DNA of 64,000 bases from Viola odorata (lineage: Eukaryota > Streptophyta > Magnoliopsida > Malpighiales > Violaceae), in assembly GCA_963691705.1 (NCBI GenBank), contig OY829543.1, positions 27,737,523 to 27,801,522 on the forward strand, given 5' to 3'. The notes below the pieces were generated by a model. The model did no database searches, was not told the origin of the DNA, and saw only the letters and a program-made list of their open reading frames with translations. The position numbers and the translations under genes are program-made. This document shows positions 46,501 to 58,200 of the stretch, one piece after another (position 1 is the first letter of the stretch; each line of letters opens with the position of its first letter).

Positions 46501-48530
46501 AAGACCTCACGGATAGGCCTCACCAGCCATGAGGAATGCCGCGCCAAGTCCTCGCAAACCAGAAAGACATGTGCGCACCAGGCGCGCCAACCCTAGAATC
46601 CCATGAAGTCCCCGCGCCTAAGCCATCCGAGGCCTTGCGCTAGCTCTCCAAGCCAATCTCTTCAAGCTCGCGGTCAAGGCCTTAAGTAAAGGGTAGTTTA
46701 GGGTTATTTCATGAAATAATTCCCAAGCCTACTGTTCGCCCATGGGAGAAAAATCCTTGTCTTTTGAAGTCTACAGACTTATTTTCACATCATCGCTTTG
46801 AGTTACCTTTTCGTTATTTTCCAACCCTTTTCCATAGTGCTGATGCATATCTCTCCTATGTAGGTACTTTGTGTGACATTCGCAAAGGAATGGAGCCCGC
46901 ATATTCGAGGACGAATCCATTTGAAGAGGGACGAGATGATACGAGCATGAGGGCTCTCACTCGTATCCACGTGAAGACCTCACGGCTAGGGCGTTTAAGC
47001 CATGAGGAACGCCATGCCATGTCCGCGCAAACCATGAAGACATCCGCGCACCAAGCGCGCCAATCTCTTCAGGCCCGCGGTCAAGGCCTTAAGTAAAGGG
47101 TAGTTTTGGGTTGTTTCTTGTAGTAATTCCCAAGCCTACTCATCACCCATGGGAGAAAATTTCTTGTCTTTTGAAGTCTACGGACTTATTTTCACAACAT
47201 CGCTTTGAGTTACCTTTTAGTTATTTCCCTACACTTTTCCATAATGTTGATGCGTACCTCTCCTATATAGGAACTATGTGTGACATTCGCAAAGGAATGG
47301 AGCGCGCAGATTCGAGGACGAATCCATTTGAAGAGGGAGGAGATGATACGAGCATGAGGGCTCTCACTCGTATCCACGTGAAGACCTCACGGCTAGGGCG
47401 TTTAAGCCATGAGGAACGCCACGCCATGTCCGCGCAAACCATGAAGACATCCGCGCACCAAGTGCGCCAATCTCTTCAGGCCCGCGGTCAAGGCCTTAAG
47501 TAAAGGGTAGTTTTGGGTTGTTTCTTGTAGTAATTCCCAAGCCTACTCATCACCCATGGGAGAAAATTTCTTGTCTTTTGAAGTCTACGGACTTATTTTC
47601 ACAACATCGCTTTGAGTTACCTTTTAGTTATTTCCCTACACTTTTCCATAATGTTGATGCGTACCTCTCCTATATAGGAACTATGTGTGACATTCGCAAA
47701 GGAATAGAGCGCGCAGATTCGAGGACGAATCCATTTGAAGAGGGAGGAGATGATACGAGCATGAGGGCTCTCACTCGTATCCACGTGAAGACCTCACGGA
47801 TACGCCGCGCAAGCCATTAGGAATGCCACGCCAAGTCCTTGCAAACCAGGAAGACATGTGCGCACCAGGCGCGCCATCCCTAGCATCCCATGAAGTCCCC
47901 GCGCCTAAGCCATCCGAGGCCTTGCGCTAGCTCTCCAAGCCAAGCTGTTCAAGCCCGCGGTCAAGGCCTTAAGTAAAGGGTAGTTTAGGGTTATTTCATG
48001 TAATAATTCCCAAGCCTACTCTTCGCCCATGGGAGAAAATTCCTTGTCTTTTGAAGTCTATAGACTTATTTTCACATCATCGCCTTGAGTTACCTTTTAG
48101 TTATTTTCCAACCCTTTTCCATAGTGCTGATGCATATCTCTCCTATGTAGGTACTTTGTGTGACATTCGCAAAGGAATGGAGCCCGCAGATTCGAGGACG
48201 AATCCATTTGAAGAGGGAGGACATGATACGAATATGAGGACACGAGGGCTCTCACTCGAATCCACGTGAAGACCTCACGGATAGGCCGCGCAAGCCATGA
48301 GGAATGCCGCGCTAAGTCTTCACAAACCATGAAGACATGCGCGTACAAGGCGCGCCAACCATAGCATCCATGAATCCCCCGCGCCGAAGCCATCCGAGGC
48401 TATGCGGTAGCTCTCCAAGCCAATCTCTTCATGCCCGCGGTCAAGGCCTTAAGTAAAGGGTAGTTTTGGGTTGTTTCTTGTAGTAATTCCCAAGCCTACT
48501 CATCACCCATGGGAGAAAATTTCTTGTCTT
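43522..48530 (+). repeat. HOR-3 copy b (5009 bp)
   Basis: Same 11 units in order, offset 5004 from copy a for every unit. It retains the AGGTA lost in copy a, hence 5009 bp. The copies differ only by scattered substitutions (for example AAGGGAG in copy a near 41265 versus ATGGGAG in copy b). Confidence 0.9.
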
Positions 48531-49476
48531 TTGAAGTCTACGGACTTATTTTCACAACATCGCTTTGAGTTACCTTTTAGTTATTTCCGTACACTTTTCC
48601 ATAATGTTGATGCATACCTCTCCTATATAGGTACTATGTGTGACATTCGCAAAGGAATGGAGCGCGCAGATTCGAGAACGAATCTATTTGAAGAGGGAGT
48701 AGATGATACGAGCATGAGGGCTCTCACTCGTATCCACGTGAAGACCTCACGGATACGCCGCGCAAGCCATGAGGAATGCCGCGTCAAGTCCTCGCAATCC
48801 AGGAAGACATGTGCGTACCAGGTGCGCCAACCCTAGCATCCCATGAAGTCCCCGCGCCTAAGCCATCCGAGGCCTTGCGGTAGCTCTCCAAGCCAATCTC
48901 TTCAAGCCTGCTTTCAAGGCCTTAAGTGAAGGGTGGTTTAGGGTTATTTCATGTAATAATTCCCAAGCCTATTCTTCGCCCATGGGAGAAAATTCCCTGT
49001 CTTTTGAAGTCTACAGACTTATTTTCACATCATCGCTTTGAACTACCTTTTAGTTATTTTTCAACCCTTTTCCATAGTGCTGATGCATATCTCTCCTATG
49101 TAGGTACTTTATGTGACTTTCGCAAAGGAATGGAGCCCGCAGATTCGAGGACGAATCCATTTGAAGAGGGAGGAGATGATACGAGCATGAGGGCTCTCAC
49201 TCGTACCCACGTGAAGACCTCACGGATAGGCCGCGCAAGCCATGAGGAATGTTGCGCAAAGTCCTCGTAAACCAGGAAGACATGTGCGCACCAGGCGCGC
49301 CAACCCTAGCATCCCATGAAGTCCCCGCGCCTAAGCCATCCGAGACCTTGCGCTAGCTCTCCAAGCCAATCTCTTGAAGCCCGCGGTCAAGGCCTTAAGT
49401 AAAGGGTAGTTTAGGGTTATTTCATGTAATAATTCCCAAGCCTACTCTTCACCTATAGGAGAAAATTCCTTGTCTT
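48531..49476 (+). repeat. Start of HOR-3 copy c with hybrid second monomer
   Basis: 48531-49003 matches HOR-3 unit 1. The next unit (49004) starts as unit 2 (CTATTCTTCGCCC, TTCCCTGTC), switches near its GACTTATTTTCACATC to unit-7 sequence (TTGAACTACC, TGTGACTTTCGC, CGTACCCACG), and returns to unit-2 type at its 3' end (GGAATGTTGCGCAAAG). Confidence 0.8.
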
Positions 49477-51772
49477 TTGAAGTCTACAGACTTTATTTTC
49501 ACATCATCACTAGGAGTTACCTTTTAGTTATTTTCCAACTCTTTTCCACAGTGCTGATGCATATCTCTTCTATGTAGGTACTTTGTGTCACATTCGCAAA
49601 GGAATGGAACGCGCAGATTCGAGAACGAATCCATTTCAAGAGGGAGGAGATGATACGAGCATTAGCGCTCTCACTCGTATCCATGGGAAGACCTCACGGA
49701 TAGGCCTCGCCAGCCAAGAGGAATGCCGCGCCAAGTCCTCGCAAACCAGGAAGACATTTGCGCACCAGCCGCGCCAACCTTAGAATCCCCTGACGTCCCC
49801 GCGCCTAAGCCATCCGAGGCCTTGCGCTAGCTCTCCAAGCCAATCTCTTCAAGCCCGCGGTCAAAGCCTTAAGTGAAGGGTAGTTTAGGGTTATTTCATG
49901 TAATAATTACCAAGCCTACTCTTCGCCCATGGGAGAAAAATCCTTGTCTTTTGAAGTCTACAGACTTATTTTCACATCATCGCTTTGAATTACCTTTTAG
50001 TTATTTTCCAACCCTTTTCCATAGTGCTGATGCATATCTCTCCTATGTAGGTACTTTGTGTGACTTTCGCAAAGGAATGGAGCCCGCAGATTCGAGGACA
50101 AATCCATTTGAAGAGGGAGGAGATGATACGAACATGAGGGCTCTCACTCGTATCCACGTGAAGACCTCATGGATAGGCCGCGCAACCCATGAGGAATGCC
50201 GCGCCAAGTCCTCGCAAACCAGGAAGACATGTGCGTACCTGGAGCGCCAACCCTAGCATCCCATGAAGTCCCCGCGCCTAAGCCATCCGAGGCCTTGCGG
50301 TAGCTCTCCAAGCCAATCTCTTCAAGCGCGCGGTCAAGGCCTTAAGTGAAGGGTGGTTTACGGTTATTTCATGTAATAATTCCCAAGCCTACTCTTCGCC
50401 CATGGGAGAAAATTCCTTGTCTTTTGAAGTCTACAGACTTATTTTCACATCATCGGTAGGAGTTACCTTTTAGTTATTTTCCAACTCTTTTCCATAGTGC
50501 TGATGCATATCTCTTCTATGTAGGTACTTTGTGTGACATTCGTAAAGGAATGGAACGCGCACATTCGAGAACGAATCCATTTCAAGAGGGAGGAGATGAT
50601 ACGAGCATGAGCGCTCTCACTCGTATCCACGTGAAGACCTCACGGATAGGCCTCGCCAGCCAAGAGGAATGCCGCGCCAAGTCCTCGCAAACCAGGAAGA
50701 CATGTGCGCACCAGCCGCGCCAACCTTAGCATCCCCTGAAGTCCCCGCGCCTAACCCATCCGAGGCCTTGCGCTAGCTCTCCAAGCCAATCTCTTCAAGC
50801 CCGCGGTCAAAGCCTTAAGTGAAGGGTAGTTTAGGGTTATTTCATGTAATAATTCCCAAGCCTACACTTCGCCCATGGGAGAAAAATCCTTGTCTTTTGA
50901 AGTCTACAGACTTATTTTCACATCATCGCTTTGAGTTACCTTTCAGTTATTTTCCAACCCTTTTCCATAGTGCTGATGCATATCTCTTCTATGTAGGTAC
51001 TTTGTGTGACATTCGCAAAGGAATGGAGCGCGCAGATTCGAGAACGAATCCATTTGAAGAGGGACGAGATGATACGAGCATGAGGGCTCTCACTCGTATC
51101 CACGTGAAGACCTCACGGATATGCCGCGCAAGCCATGAGGAATGTTGCGCAAAGTCCTCGTAAACCAGGAAGACATGTGCGCACCAGGCGCGCCAACCCT
51201 AGCTTCCCATGAAGTCCCCATGTGAAGGGTAGTTTAGGGTTATTTCATGTAATAATTACCAAGCCTACTCTTCGCCCATGGGAGAAAAATCCTTGTCTTT
51301 TGAAGTCTATAGACTTATTTTCACATCATCGCTTTGAACTACCTTTTAGTTATTTTTCAACCCTTTTCCATAGTGCTGATGCATATCTCTCCTATGTAGG
51401 TACTTTATGTGACTTTCGCAAAGGAATGGAGCCCGCAGATTCGAGGACGAATCCATTTGAAGAGGGAGGAGATGATACGAGCATGAGGGCTCTCACTCGT
51501 ACCCACGTGAAGACCTCACGGATAGGCCGCGCAAGCCATGAGGAATGTTGCGCAAAGTCCTCGTAAACCAGGAAGACATGTGCGCACCAGGCGCGCCAAC
51601 CCTAGCATCCCATGAAGTCCCCGCGCCTAAGCCATCCGAGACCTTGCGCTAGCTCTCCAAGCCAATCTCTTGAAGCCCGCGGTCAAGGCCTTAAGTAAAG
51701 GGTAGTTTAGGGTTATTTCATGTAATAATTCCCAAGCCTACTCTTCACCTATAGGAGAAAATTCCTTGTCTT
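49477..51772 (+). repeat. HOR-4 copy a (2296 bp pentamer)
   Basis: Units at 49477, 49951, 50424, 50897 and 51300 with lengths 474, 473, 473, 403 and 473. The first four correspond to HOR-3 units 3-6. The fifth is a unit-7/unit-2 hybrid that leads straight back to unit 3, so the pentamer was cut out of the 11-mer. Confidence 0.88.
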
Positions 51773-54068
51773 TTGAAGTCTACAGACTTTATTTTCACAT
51801 CATCACTAGGAGTTACCTTTTAGTTATTTTCCAACTCTTTTCCACAGTGCTGATGCATATCTCTTCTATGTAGGTACTTTGTGTCACATTCGCAAAGGAA
51901 TGGAACGCGCAGATTCGAGAACGAATCCATTTCAAGAGGGAGGAGATGATACGAGCATTAGCGCTCTCACTCGTATCCATGGGAAGACCTCACGGATAGG
52001 CCTCGCCAGCCAAGAGGAATGCCGCGCCAAGTCCTCGCAAACCAGGAAGACATTTGCGCACCAGCCGCGCCAACCTTAGAATCCCCTGACGTCCCCGCGC
52101 CTAAGCCATCCGAGGCCTTGCGCTAGCTCTCCAAGCCAATCTCTTCAAGCCCGCGGTCAAAGCCTTAAGTGAAGGGTAGTTTAGGGTTATTTCATGTAAT
52201 AATTACCAAGCCTACTCTTCGCCCATGGGAGAAAAATCCTTGTCTTTTGAAGTCTACAGACTTATTTTCACATCATCGCTTTGAATTACCTTTTAGTTAT
52301 TTTCCAACCCTTTTCCATAGTGCTGATGCATATCTCTCCTATGTAGGTACTTTGTGTGACTTTCACAAAGGAATGGAGCCCGCAGATTCGAGGACAAATC
52401 CATTTGAAGAGGGAGGAGATGATACGAACATGAGGGCTCTCACTCGTATCCACGTGAAGACCTCATGGATAGGCCGCGCAACCCATGAGGAATGCCGCGC
52501 CAAGTCCTCGCAAACCAGGAAGACATGTGCGTACCTGGTGCGCCAACCCTAGCATCCCATGAAGTCCCCGCGCCTAAGCCATCCGAGGCCTTGCCGTAGC
52601 TCTCCAAGCCAATCTCTTCAAGCGCGCGGTCAAGGCCTTAAGTGAAGGGTGGTTTACGGTTATTTCATGTAATAATTCCCAAGCCTACTCTTCGCCCATG
52701 GGAGAAAATTCCTTGTCTTTTGAAGTCTACAGACTTATTTTCACATCATCGGTAGGAGTTACCTTTTAGTTATTTTCCAACTCTTTTCCATAGTGCTGAT
52801 GCATATCTCTTCTATGTAGGTACTTTGTGTGACATTCGTAAAGGAATGGAACGCGCACATTCGAGAACGAATCCATTTCAAGAGGGAGGAGATGATACGA
52901 GCATGAGCGCTCTCACTCGTATCCACGTGAAGACCTCACGGATAGGCCTCGCCAGCCAAGAGGAATGCCGCGCCAAGTCCTCGCAAACCAGGAAGACATG
53001 TGCGCACCAGCCGCGCCAACCTTAGCATCCCCTGAAGTCCCCGCGCCTAACCCATCCGAGGCCTTGCGCTAGCTCTCCAAGCCAATCTCTTCAAGCCCGC
53101 GGTCAAAGCCTTAAGTGAAGGGTAGTTTAGGGTTATTTCATGTAATAATTCCCAAGCCTACACTTCGCCCATGGGAGAAAAATCCTTGTCTTTTGAAGTC
53201 TACAGACTTATTTTCACATCATCGCTTTGAGTTACCTTTCAGTTATTTTCCAACCCTTTTCCATAGTGCTGATGCATATCTCTTCTATGTAGGTACTTTG
53301 TGTGACATTCGCAAAGGAATGGAGCGCGCAGATTCGAGAACGAATCCATTTGAAGAGGGACGAGATGATACGAGCATGAGGGCTCTCACTCGTATCCACG
53401 TGAAGACCTCACGGATATGCCGCGCAAGCCATGAGGAATGTTGCGCAAAGTCCTCGTAAACCAGGAAGACATGTGCGCACCAGGCGCGCCAACCCTAGCT
53501 TCCCATGAAGTCCCCATGTGAAGGGTAGTTTAGGGTTATTTCATGTAATAATTACCAAGCCTACTCTTCGCCCATGGGAGAAAAATCCTTGTCTTTTGAA
53601 GTCTATAGACTTATTTTCACATCATCGCTTTGAACTACCTTTTAGTTATTTTTCAACCCTTTTCCATAGTGCTGATGCATATCTCTCCTATGTAGGTACT
53701 TTATGTGACTTTCGCAAAGGAATGGAGCCCGCAGATTCGAGGACGAATCCATTTGAAGAGGGAGGAGATGATACGAGCATGAGGGCTCTCACTCGTACCC
53801 ACGTGAAGACCTCACGGATAGGCCGCGCAAGCCATGAGGAATGTTGCGCAAAGTCCTCGTAAACCAGGAAGACATGTGCGCACCAGGCGCGCCAACCCTA
53901 GCATCCCATGAAGTCCCCGCGCCTAAGCCATCCGAGACCTTGCGCTAGCTCTCCAAGCCAATCTCTTGAAGCCCGCGGTCAAGGCCTTAAGTAAAGGGTA
54001 GTTTAGGGTTATTTCATGTAATAATTCCCATGCCTACTCTTCACCTATAGGAGAAAATTCCTTGTCTT
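51773..54068 (+). repeat. HOR-4 copy b (2296 bp)
   Basis: Every unit is offset exactly 2296 bp from copy a. Differences are isolated substitutions (for example TTTCACAAAGG for TTTCGCAAAGG near 52365). Confidence 0.88.
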
Positions 54069-55204
54069 TTGAAATCTACAGACTTTATTTTCACATCATC
54101 ACTAGGAGTTACCTTTTAGTTATTTTCCAACTCTTTTCCACAGTGCTGATGCATATCTCTTCTATGTAGGTACTTTGTGTCACATTCGCAAAGGAATGGA
54201 ACGCGCAGATTCGAGAACGAATCCATTTCAAGAGGGAGGAGATGATACGAGCATTAGCGCTCTCACTCGTATCCATGGGAAGACCTCACGGATAGGCCTC
54301 GCCAGCCAAGAGGAATGCCGCGCCAAGTCCTCGCAAACCAGGAAGACATTTGCGCACCAGCCGCGCCAACCTTAGAATCCCCTGACGTCCCCGCGCCTAA
54401 GCCATCCGAGGCCTTGCGCTAGCTCTCCAAGCCAATCTCTTCAAGCCCGCGGTCAAAGCCTTAAGTGAAGGGTAGTTTAGGGTTATTTCATGTAATAATT
54501 ACCAAGCCTACTCTTCGCCCATGGGAGAAAAATCCTTGTCTTTTGAAGTCTACAGACTTATTTTCACATCATCGCTTTGAATTACCTTTTAGTTATTTTC
54601 CAACCCTTTTCCATAGTGCTGATGCATATCTCTCCTATGTAGGTACTTTGTGTGACTTTCGCAAAGGAATGGAGCCCGCAGATTCGAGGACAAATCCATT
54701 TGAAGAGGGAGGAGATGATACGAACATGAGGGCTCTCACTCGTATCCACGTGAAGACCTCATGGATAGGCCGCGCAACCCATGAGGAATGCCGCGCCAAG
54801 TCCTCGCAAACCAGGAAGACATGTGCGTACCTGGTGCGCCAACCCTAGCATCCCATGAAGTCCCCGCGCCTAAGCCATCCGAGGCCTTGCGGTAGCTCTC
54901 CAAGCCAATCTCTTCAAGCGCGCGGTCAAGGCCTTAAGTGAAGGGTGGTTTACGGTTATTTCATGTAATAATTCCCAAGCCTACTCTTCGCCCATGGGAG
55001 AAAATTCCTTGTCTTTTGAAGTCTACAGACTTATTTTCACATCATCGGTAGGAGTTACCTTTTAGTTATTTTCCAACTCTTTTCCATAGTGCTGATGCAT
55101 ATCTCTTCTATGTAGGTACTTTGTGTGACATTCGTAAAGGAATGGAACGCGCACATTCGAGAACGAATCCATTTCAAGAGGGAGGAGATGATACGAGCAT
55201 GAGC
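54069..55204 (+). repeat. HOR-4 copy c, truncated
   Basis: Units at 54069 and 54543 are complete. The unit at 55016 ends at a junction near 55201-55210, where GAGCATGAGCG runs into GCGCAGATTCGAGAACG. The array drops from the unit-5 type into the middle of the unit-6 (403-bp) type. The joint shares GAGCG(C)GC microhomology. Confidence 0.82.
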
Positions 55205-58200
55205 GCGCAGATTCGAGAACGAATCCATTTGAAGAGGGACGAGATGATACGAGCATGAGGGCTCTCACTCGTATCCACGTGAAGACCTCACGGATATGCC
55301 GCGCAAGCCATGAGGAATGTTGCGCAAAGTCCTCGTAAACCAGGAAGACATGTGCGCACCAGGCGCGCCAACCCTAGCTTCCCATGAAGTCCCCATGTGA
55401 AGGGTAGTTTAGGGTTATTTCATGTAATAATTACCAAGCCTACTCTTCGCCCATGGGAGAAAAATCCTTGTCTTTTGAAGTCTATAGACTTATTTTCACA
55501 TCATCGCTTTGAACTACCTTTTAGTTATTTTTCAACCCTTTTCCATAGTGCTGATGCATATCTCTCCTATGTAGGTACTTTATGTGACTTTCGCAAAGGA
55601 ATGGAGCCCGCAGATTCGAGGACGAATCCATTTGAAGAGGGAGGAGATGATACGAGCATGAGGGCTCTCACTCGTACCCACGTGAAGACCTCACGGATAG
55701 GCCTCACCAGCCATGAGGAATGCCGCGCCAAGTCCTCGCAAACCAGAAAGACATGTGCGCACCAGGCGCGCCAACCCTAGCATCCCATGAAGTCCCCGCG
55801 CCTAAGCCATCCGAGGCCTTGCGCTAGCTCTCCAAGCCAATCTCTTCAAGCTCGCGGTCAAGGCCTTAAGTAAAGGGTAGTTTAGGGTTATTTCATGAAA
55901 TAATTCCCAAGCCTACTGTTCGTCCATGGGAGAAAAACCCTTGTCTTTTGAAGTCTACAGACTTATTTTCACATCATCGCTTTGAGTTACCTTTTCGTTA
56001 TTTTCCAACCCTTTTCCATAGTGCTGATGCATATCTCTCCTATGTAGGTACTTTGTGTGACATTCGTAAAGGAATGGAGCCCGCAGATTCGAGGACGAAT
56101 CCATTTGAAGAGGGACGAGATGATACGAGCATGAGGGCTCTCACTCGTATCCACGTGAAGACCTCACGGATACGCCGCGCAAGCCATTAGGAATGCCACG
56201 CCAAGTCCTTGCAAACCAGGAAGACATGTGCGCACCAGGCGCGCCATCCCTAGCATCCCATGAAGTCCCCGCGCCTAAGCCATCCGAGGCCTTGCGCTAG
56301 CTCTCCAAGCCAAGCTGTTCAAGCCCGCGGTCAAGGCCTTAAGTAAAGGGTAGTTTAGGGTTATTTCATGTAATAATTCCCAAGCCTACTCTTCGCCCAT
56401 GGGAGAAAATTCCTTGTCTTTTGAAGTCTATAGACTTATTTTCACATCATCGCCTTGAGTTACCTTTTAGTTATTTTCCAACCCTTTTCCATAGTGCTGA
56501 TGCATATCTCTCCTATGTAGGTACTTTGTGTGACATTCGCAAAGGAATGGAGCCCGCAGATTCGAGGACGAATCCATTTGAAGAGGGAGGACATGATACG
56601 AATATGAGGACACGAGGGCTCTCACTCGAATCCACGTGAAGACCTCACGGATAGGCCGCGCAAGCCATGAGGAATGCCGCGCTAAGTCTTCACAAACCAT
56701 GAAGACATGCGCGTACAAGGCGCGCCAACCATAGCATCCATGAATCCCGCGCGCCGAAGCCATCCGAGGCTATGCGCTAGCTCTCCAAGCCAATCTCTTC
56801 AAGCCCGCGGTCAAGGCCTTAAGTAAAGGGCAGTTTAGGGTTATTTCATGTAATAATTCCCAAGCCTACTCTTCGCCCATGGGAGAAAATTCCTTGTCTT
56901 TTAAAGTCTACGGACTTATTTTCACAACATCGCTTTGAGTTACCTTTTAGTTATTTCCCTACACTTTTCCATAATGTTGATGCATACCTCTCCTATATAG
57001 GTACTATGTGTGACATTCGCAAAGGAATGGAGCGCGCAGATTCGAGAACGAATCTATTTGAAGAGGGAGTAGATGATACGAGCATGAGGGCTCTCACTCG
57101 TATCCACGTGAAGACCTCACGGATACGCCGCGCAAGCCATGAGGAATGCCGCGCCAAGTCCTCGCAATCCAGGAAGACATGTGCGTACCAGGTGCGCCAA
57201 CCCTAGCATCCCATGAAGTCCCCGCGCCTAAGCCATCCGAGGCCTTGCGGTAGCTCTCCAAGCCAATCTCTTCAAGCCCGCGTTCAAGGCCTTAAATGAA
57301 GCGTGGTTTAGGGTTATTTCATGTAATAATTCCCAAGCCTATTCTTCGCCCATGGGAGAAAATTCCCTGTCTTTTGAAGTCTACAGACTTATTTACCCAT
57401 CATCGCTTTGAGTTACCTTTTAGTTATTTTCCAACTCTTTTCCATAGTGCTGATGCATATCTCTTCTATGTAGGTACTTTGTGTGACATTCGCAAAGGAA
57501 TGGAGCGTGCAGATTCGAGAACGAATCCATTTGAAGAGGGACGAGATGATACGAGCATGAGGGCTCTCACTCGTATCCACGTGCAGACCTCACGGATAGG
57601 CCGCGCAAGCCATGAGGAATGTTGCGCAAAGTCCTCGTAAACCAGGAAGACATGTGCGCACCAGGGGCGCCAACCCTAGCATCCCATGAAGTCCCCGCGC
57701 CTAAGCCATCCGAGACCTTGCGCTAGCTCTCCAAGCCAATCTCTTGAAGCCCGCGGTCAAGGCCTTAAGTAAAGGGTAGTTTAGGGTTATTTCATGTAAT
57801 AATTCCCAAGCCTACTCTTCGCCCATAGGAGAATATTCCTTGTCTTTTGAAGTCTACAGACTTTATTTTCACATCATCGCTAGGAGTTACCTTTTAGTTA
57901 TTTTCCAACTCTTTTCCACAGTGCTGATGCATATCTCTTCTATGTAGGTACTATGTGTGACATTCGCAAAGGAATAGAGCGCGCAGATTCGAGGACGAAT
58001 CCATTTGAAGAGGGAGGAGATGATACGAGCATGAGGGCTCTCACTCGTATCCACGTGAAGACCTCACGGATACGCCGCGCAAGCCATTAGGAATGCCACG
58101 CCAAGTCCTTGCAAACCAGGAAGACATGTGCACACCAGGCGCGCCATCCCTAGCATCCCATGAAGTCCCCGCGCCTAAGCCATCCGAGGCCTTGCGCTAG

